Source: VRUE01 sp963780815
GTDB taxonomy: Bacteria; Actinomycetota; Thermoleophilia; Solirubrobacterales; 70-9
Assembly (NCBI GenBank): GCA_963780815.1
Contig: CAWADG010000007.1
Coordinates: forward strand, 55,881 to 119,880
DNA: 64,000 nucleotides
Reading direction: 5' to 3'
Part shown: piece after piece, positions 60,017-64,000 of the stretch
Layout: the number at the start of each line of letters is the position of its first letter
Position numbering within the stretch: the stretch's first letter is position 1
Position numbers and translations under genes: made by a program
The notes under the pieces: model-generated
Seen by the model: only the letters and a program-made list of their open reading frames with translations
The model's database searches: none
Told to the model about the DNA's origin: nothing

Positions 60017-60245
60017 CACGCTGCGCAGGCTATCGACACTTCCACCGCGAAGATTGAGACCGCTCCTGCTTCGTCGCGGCCATGGAGAAGCACTCGCCGA
60101 CTGATGACTCTCCCCGCTCGGACGAGGAGCGAAATCGCGACGAGCGTTCGCCGAGAGCGTCCGGGATGCGTCAGATAGAACGCTCAGCTCAGCGTTGCTG
60201 CACCCCGGCGCATAGCTGGCCGATGGAGCTCGGCGGCAGAACCTG

Positions 60246-61046
60246 CTATGCCAACAACCGCCCGCCGTCAACGACGATCTGGGCGCCAGTCATGTAGCTG
60301 GCGAGCTCGGAGGCGAGAAACAGGGCCGCACGCCCGATGTCGTCGGGATCGCCCATCCTTCGCATCGGAATCATCGCCTCAAAGCCCTTCAGGTCTGCCT
60401 GGTCCATGTCCCCGACGCCCGGCGTCTTGATCCCGCCCGGCGCGATCGCGTTAACCCAGATGCCATGCGGCGCGAGCTCCAGGGCGACATTCTTAGTAAA
60501 GCCCCAGGCGCCGTGCTTGGAGGCGTCGTAGTGGGCCAGCCCGACCATCGACGGATGCAGCGCATCGATCGATGTGACGTTGACGATCCGACCGCCCTTG
60601 CCCTGGGCGATCATGCGCTCTGAGACGGCCTTCGTGCACAGGAACAGGCCAGTCAGATTGACGTCGATCACGCGCTTGAAAGTCTCGAGGTCCAACTCGC
60701 TCAACGGCGCCATCGGGAAGATCCCCGCGTTGTTGACGAGAATGTCGAGGCCGCCGAAGGCCTCGACCGCGGCGTGCACCGTGCGCTCGACGCTCTCGGA
60801 GTTGCTGACGTCGCAGCGCACCGCGAGAGCTCCGTCCGCTCTCTGGGCCTGCAGAACCCCAGCCGCATCCTCGCCGGCGATGGGATTCAGGTCTGCGACG
60901 ACGACGCTAGCGCCTGCCTCGTGCAGGCGGCGGGCGATGCCAAGCCCGATCCCCATCGCGCCGCCGGTGACGATCGCTGTGCGGCCGGTGAGGTCGATCA
61001 GCTCTGGCAACGATGTGGCCTGTGGTGTGGCGCTTGTCGTGTTCAT
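60246..61046 (-). CDS. Short-chain dehydrogenase/reductase
   Basis: 266 residues from ATG at 61046. NAD(P) motif TAIVTGGAMGIGLGIARRLH; LVNNAGIFPMAPLSELDLET; the catalytic Ser is in VNVTSIDALHPS and the Tyr/Lys in HYDASKHGAWGF. The C-terminal MTGAQIVVDGGRLLA is standard. A tandem 16-base repeat lies just upstream instead of a clear Shine-Dalgarno. Substrate cannot be told. Confidence 0.9.
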   Translation of the reverse strand: MNTTSATPQATSLPELIDLTGRTAIVTGGAMGIGLGIARRLHEAGASVVVADLNPIAGEDAAGVLQAQRADGALAVRCDVSNSESVERTVHAAVEAFGGLDILVNNAGIFPMAPLSELDLETFKRVIDVNLTGLFLCTKAVSERMIAQGKGGRIVNVTSIDALHPSMVGLAHYDASKHGAWGFTKNVALELAPHGIWVNAIAPGGIKTPGVGDMDQADLKGFEAMIPMRRMGDPDDIGRAALFLASELASYMTGAQIVVDGGRLLA

Positions 61047-61078
61047 GTTGTGGAAGATCCCAGTTGTGGAAGATCCCA
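61047..61078. repeat. Tandem 16-bp repeat before the SDR gene
   Basis: GTTGTGGAAGATCCCA occurs twice in tandem directly before the ATG. It replaces the usual ribosome-binding region. Confidence 0.7.
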
Positions 61079-61263
61079 GGCGCACGGGTGATGAACATCC
61101 GTGGTTGACCGTTGGCCGAAGCGGCGAACTACTGATAACGGGAAGCCTGCGGCTCCTCGGGCGCCTGCCGCCCTCTCGCTCTGGACGACGAGCAGGCGGC
61201 ACCGTTGTATTCGCGACAGCGACCTAGCCCGTCCTAACCCCGAGATGTGACGACAACTCGGTC

Positions 61264-62256
61264 TCATCGCGCGCTCGCCATCTTGCGGGCGCCGAAGACG
61301 ATATCCGCCGGCACCCTTCCCTTCGTCAGCCGGCCGGTGTGGGCCCTGTCTCGGTTGTAGTAGCGCAGGTACTCCTCGAGGTCGCGGCGTAGGGCGGTGA
61401 CCCGCGGCGCCAAAGAGCGCGAGAAGGCCGGCCGCCAGCACTCCTCGAGGATCGTCAGCTGGGCCCGCTCGACGCAGCCGTTTGAGTTCGGTCGCCCGGC
61501 CTTGATCTTGCGTTGGGTGACGCTGTTGGCGGCGAGGGCGTCGGAGAAGCCCGCGGCGCGGAACTCCGAGCCGTTGTCGGTGGTGACCTCGCCCAGCCTC
61601 CAGCCCGCCGCCCCCAGCTCGGCGGCGACCAGGTGGGCGAGCTCGGCGGTGTGGCGGGCGGAGGGGTTGTGCTCGCTCTGGCGCAGGAATGCCCAGGTGT
61701 AGGCGGAGGCGACGTCGATCGCCGTGTATTGCCAGACGACCCCCTTCGATCCGGCCAGGCGGCCGACGTAGAAGCAGTCCATCTGGACCTTCTCGCCGGG
61801 CTCTGAGGCGTCGATGTGCAGCTCCTTTGGCGACGGCTCGGGCCGGCGCTCGTAGGGATCGGCGTGGCGGGCGATCAGCGCCAGGCGCTTTTGGCGGGTG
61901 TTGAGGTTGAAGCGCCGCAGCACGCACCAGACGCCGTGCTCGGAGATCCGGATCCCACCCCACTTGGGCCGGGCCAGCTCGGCCGAGATGCGCCTCGGGC
62001 CAAAGCCCGGGTGACCGAGGGAGAAGGCGAGGATCCGGTGCTCGAGGTGCGGGCCGATCTGGTTGGGCATCCGCGGCCTGCGCCGCTCGCGCACCCGCAG
62101 GCCGTCGAGGCCGTAGCGCTCGAGCCGCGGCTTCCAGGCGTAGTAGGTGGATCTTGCGACCCCCATCGCCCGGCAGGCCTCTGAGACGTTGCCGAGCTCC
62201 TCGGCCAGGGTGAACAGGCGCAGCCGGAATCCGAACAGCACGTCATCCTCAGTCAT
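61264..62256 (-). CDS. Transposase (IS3/IS481-like, DDE)
   Basis: 330 residues from ATG. HTH region (LAEELGNVSEACRAMGVARS), then the rve core with the triad: D in KVQMDCFYVGRLAGS, D in EVTTDNGSEFRAAGF, E in NSNGCVERAQLTILEECW. Homeodomain-like head and integrase core in one polypeptide with no frameshift, as in IS481-like elements. All three catalytic residues and the ends are intact, so it may be active. Confidence 0.88.
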   Translation of the reverse strand: MTEDDVLFGFRLRLFTLAEELGNVSEACRAMGVARSTYYAWKPRLERYGLDGLRVRERRRPRMPNQIGPHLEHRILAFSLGHPGFGPRRISAELARPKWGGIRISEHGVWCVLRRFNLNTRQKRLALIARHADPYERRPEPSPKELHIDASEPGEKVQMDCFYVGRLAGSKGVVWQYTAIDVASAYTWAFLRQSEHNPSARHTAELAHLVAAELGAAGWRLGEVTTDNGSEFRAAGFSDALAANSVTQRKIKAGRPNSNGCVERAQLTILEECWRPAFSRSLAPRVTALRRDLEEYLRYYNRDRAHTGRLTKGRVPADIVFGARKMASAR

Positions 62257-62305
62257 CGCGTCCTCCTTGTTTCTTGGTTGGCACTTGGAAGCGTGCGAGG
62301 ACGCG

Positions 62306-62335
62306 CGGACGCCCCGGCCATGGCCGGGGCGTCCG
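62306..62335. repeat. 30-bp perfect palindrome
   Basis: CGGACGCCCCGGCC is followed by AT and then its complement, GGCCGGGGCGTCCG, with no loop. It lies between the transposase start and the right end of the IS. It could act as a terminator protecting against read-through into the transposase, or form a cruciform. Confidence 0.8.
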
Positions 62336-62392
62336 GATGAAGGCGGCTCTATGGAGCCCGGAGGTGTCCGAGCAACTTCGGGTTAGTCCGGC

Positions 62393-62785
62393 CTAGCCCC
62401 CGAAAGGTCCCGGATCCGGGGGGACGTCGACGGTGTGTTCCTGGAGCGCGGCGAGAGAAACGACCTCAAGCGCCCGTTCATGGGTGGACGCCAGCACTAC
62501 GTAGGCGGCCGCGCCGTCCTCGTGCGACCGCAGCCAGTTCACCGCGGTCACGCACCAGCGGTCGCCGGCCGCGAGCCCAGGGAAGTGGTACTGAGGCATG
62601 GGGGTGATCAGGTCGTTGCCGATACGACGCTGGTGCTCGAGGAACGCGGACGTGACCACCGCGCAGATCGTGTGGCTCCCCCGGTCCTCCGGACCGGTAC
62701 GACAGCACCCGTCACGATAGAAGCCGGTGAGGGGGTCGGTGCCACACGGCTCAAGCTCGCCACCGAGCACATTACGATCGGTCAC
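62393..62785 (-). CDS. DUF2237 family protein
   Basis: 130 residues from GTG at 62785 (MTDRNVLGGELEPCGTDPLT). Strongly patterned GFYRDGCCRTGPEDRGSHTI, NDLITPMPQYHFPGLAAGDR and WCVTAVNWLRSHEDGAAAYV. The family is conserved and cysteine-containing but has no assigned role. Its stop codon (TAG) is part of the CTAG at the IS edge, so the IS landed exactly at the end of the gene without altering the protein. Confidence 0.85.
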   Translation of the reverse strand: MTDRNVLGGELEPCGTDPLTGFYRDGCCRTGPEDRGSHTICAVVTSAFLEHQRRIGNDLITPMPQYHFPGLAAGDRWCVTAVNWLRSHEDGAAAYVVLASTHERALEVVSLAALQEHTVDVPPDPGPFGG

Positions 62786-62888
62786 CGCACCAGTATCGCC
62801 TGGCGGGCTAGCCGGTATCGCACTCCCGAAGCGCTCGCAGATCGTGTTCCGCGAAAGGCCCTGGAAACCGGCGATTTCACACGGAGAT

Positions 62889-62943
62889 CTCGAAAACCGT
62901 TGGCGTCGCAAGGCGCTCGTGGGTTCGAATCCCACCCCCTCCG
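62889..62943 (+). other. 3' half of a tRNA-Ser (anticodon CGA), remnant
   Basis: CTCGAAAACCG carries the anticodon loop and 3' stem, followed by the long variable arm (TTGGCGTCGCAAGGCGCTC), T arm GTGGG-TTCGAAT-CCCAC, acceptor CCCCTCC and discriminator G. The 5' half is missing and the preceding GAGAT cannot pair with AACCG. Like the other two fragments it marks an old integration boundary. Confidence 0.8.
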
Positions 62944-63037
62944 CTCGCCTGGCCCCCTGAGTTGTCGCTCTTCCCTTTCGCGCAAAGCGGGAGCCGGCTC
63001 AGGACGTGGCGCCCCGGCCCAAAGCCGAGCACCGGGA

Positions 63038-63865
63038 TCACGCCGCGCGCGCCGGTGCGGACAGCTCCTCTGAGCGCTCCCACAGCTCGGCGGCGAGGCG
63101 GTCGTCGGCGCCTGGCGCTCGGCTGCACCGGCCGCTGCTTCTCGACGTACTGGCCGCGAAGCTCGCCCCCGGCGGATCGAGCGCGAGCCACACCAGGGAG
63201 CTGGCGCCGCGCTCGGGCGAGCGCAGGAAGGGCCGGCGAGGGTGACTGATCCGCGCCAGCGCGCCTCGTTTTGCGAATCCGGTGCGAGTCACGCCGGGGT
63301 GGAAGCAGTTGGCCACGATGGCGGGGTTGCGGCGCTGCAGCTCGCGGGTGAAGAGGATGTTGCAGAGCTTGGTCGTGCCGTAGACGCGTCCGGGGCGGAA
63401 GCGACCGCGCTCGGACTGAAGGTCGTCGAGGTCGAGCAGGCCGCCCTTATGGGCATCGCTCGCCGTGGTCACCACACGCGCGCGCGAGGCCGTGAGCCGC
63501 TCGAGGAGCAGGTTCGTGAGCAGGAACGGGGCGAGGTGGTTGAGGGCGAAGGTCTGCTCGAAGCCGTCGGGCGTCACATGGCGCGAGGTGAACATGGCGC
63601 CCGCGTTGTTCGCGAGCACGTCGATGCGCGGGTAGGTCTCCAGCAGCTCGGCGGCGAGCCGGCGCACCTCGTCCATCCGTGCAAGGTCCGCCACGTGCTC
63701 GTGCACCGGCGCGCCGCCGCCGGAGGTGCGCGCCTCCTCCGCAGTTACCCGCACGCGCGCTGTATCGCGGCCGACGACGCCCAGCTCGGCGCCGCGGGCA
63801 GCCAGCTCGATCGCGGCCGCGTGGCCGATCCCGCGCGTGGCACCGGTGAGGACCACAGTTGGCAT
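63038..63865 (-). CDS. SDR-family oxidoreductase with compensating frameshifts
   Basis: 275 residues from ATG. Opens with VVLTGATRGIGHAAAIELAA, then NVLANNAG-type DVLANNAGAMF, Ser in VVTTASDAHKG, and the Tyr/Lys VYGTTKLCNILF. In the last 45 residues the reading shifts: GASFAASTSRSSGRCSRAPG looks random, while the other frame gives RGQYVEKQRPVQPSA, the expected text, before both return to ADDRLAAELWERSEEL. Two opposite indels about 50 bases apart have kept the gene open. Confidence 0.8.
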   Translation of the reverse strand: MPTVVLTGATRGIGHAAAIELAARGAELGVVGRDTARVRVTAEEARTSGGGAPVHEHVADLARMDEVRRLAAELLETYPRIDVLANNAGAMFTSRHVTPDGFEQTFALNHLAPFLLTNLLLERLTASRARVVTTASDAHKGGLLDLDDLQSERGRFRPGRVYGTTKLCNILFTRELQRRNPAIVANCFHPGVTRTGFAKRGALARISHPRRPFLRSPERGASSLVWLALDPPGASFAASTSRSSGRCSRAPGADDRLAAELWERSEELSAPARAA

Positions 63866-64000
63866 CAGTGGAAAGCTAACCCGGACAGCATCGGGGCGCT
63901 GAGCTCACAGCCGAGGGCGCTGCTCAGAGGGTGCTCGCCGGCGCGCTGGCCCGATTTGACGGGGTGGCCGACCCAGAAGGCTCGCGGAGACTCTTGCTCC
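63866..64000 (+). other. Right edge, possible gene start
   Basis: 135 bases with no complete gene. An open frame from GTG at about 63931 (VLAGALARFDGVADPEGSRR) leaves the window; it is too short to judge. Confidence 0.2.

Larger units (their letters stand above)
61224..62396 (-). mobile_element. Complete insertion sequence, 1.17 kb
   Basis: Ends pair as imperfect inverted repeats: CTAGCCCGTCCTAACCC at 61224-61240 and CTAGGCCGGACTAACCC read inward from 62396 (14 of 17 match). CTAG at both edges is a likely target duplication or target site. The single gene is an intact transposase. A 30-bp perfect palindrome sits between the right end and the transposase start. The right edge coincides with the DUF2237 stop codon. 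Confidence 0.7.

Noticed and set aside
62820..62943. Complete tRNA-Ser gene
   Set aside because: The 5' acceptor strand, D arm and 5' anticodon strand are missing, and the upstream bases cannot pair.

Overview
The window is one stretch of a very GC-rich chromosome with frequent GTG/TTG starts and tightly overlapping genes. The gene set (actinobacterial-type ArsC with a C-terminal helical domain, an Rpf-like coiled-coil secreted protein, secreted Ig-like/PASTA/beta-propeller proteins, DUF5661, YrdB/DUF2568) fits a soil actinobacterium. My best guess is class Thermoleophilia (Solirubrobacterales/Gaiellales-like), but that placement is an inference from gene content, not a phylogeny.

Layout. 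1-9.3 kb: a small secreted peptide, an Rrf2 regulator, an atypical LuxR-type response regulator, an HDOD/LuxR protein, gltX, two thioredoxin-fold proteins, endonuclease IV, then a 1.23-kb relic of an integrative element lodged in the 3' end of an acyl-CoA dehydrogenase gene. 9.3-14 kb: dnaE and an Rpf-like secreted protein. 14-31.4 kb: a long minus-strand translation and arginine block (thrS, infC, [wecB inverted], rpmI, rplT, trmH-type methyltransferase, pheS, pheT, argC, argJ, argB, argD, two envelope/coiled-coil proteins, argG, a 50-residue membrane protein). Most neighbours overlap by 1-8 bases, so translational coupling is likely. REP-like 59-bp repeats sit at several gene borders here. 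29.7-36.8 kb: a GT-C-like membrane protein, AraC and VOC genes, tRNA-Val(GAC), a universal stress protein, GNAT, DUF5661, secreted proteins, and a TetR/cupin divergent pair with two clear operators.

36.8-41.6 kb is an arsenic island. One arm is arsR-arsM-(R2-like di-metal oxidase)-arsC-(flavodoxin reductase); the other is a divergent arsC-aqpS. The arms are driven by overlapping face-to-face promoters. The plausible scheme is arsenate reduction, arsenite exit through the aquaporin, and methylation by ArsM. The R2-like protein is the unexplained member and the best candidate in the window for new arsenic biochemistry. The second arsC appears to start at ATC.

41.7-64 kb is an accessory mosaic. 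It holds a 3' half of tRNA-Cys, a toxin-antitoxin pair with a divergent XRE regulator and a perfect inverted repeat, a tyrosine integrase with an unusual inserted segment (frameshifted), an excisionase, a MobF relaxase with a possible oriT, secreted proteins, transposase relics, a complete IS with a CTAG flank at both ends, and two more 3' tRNA fragments. About ten genes here carry frameshifts or truncations, whereas I found none in the core genes of the first 41 kb. That argues for a decaying mobile island rather than uniform sequencing error.
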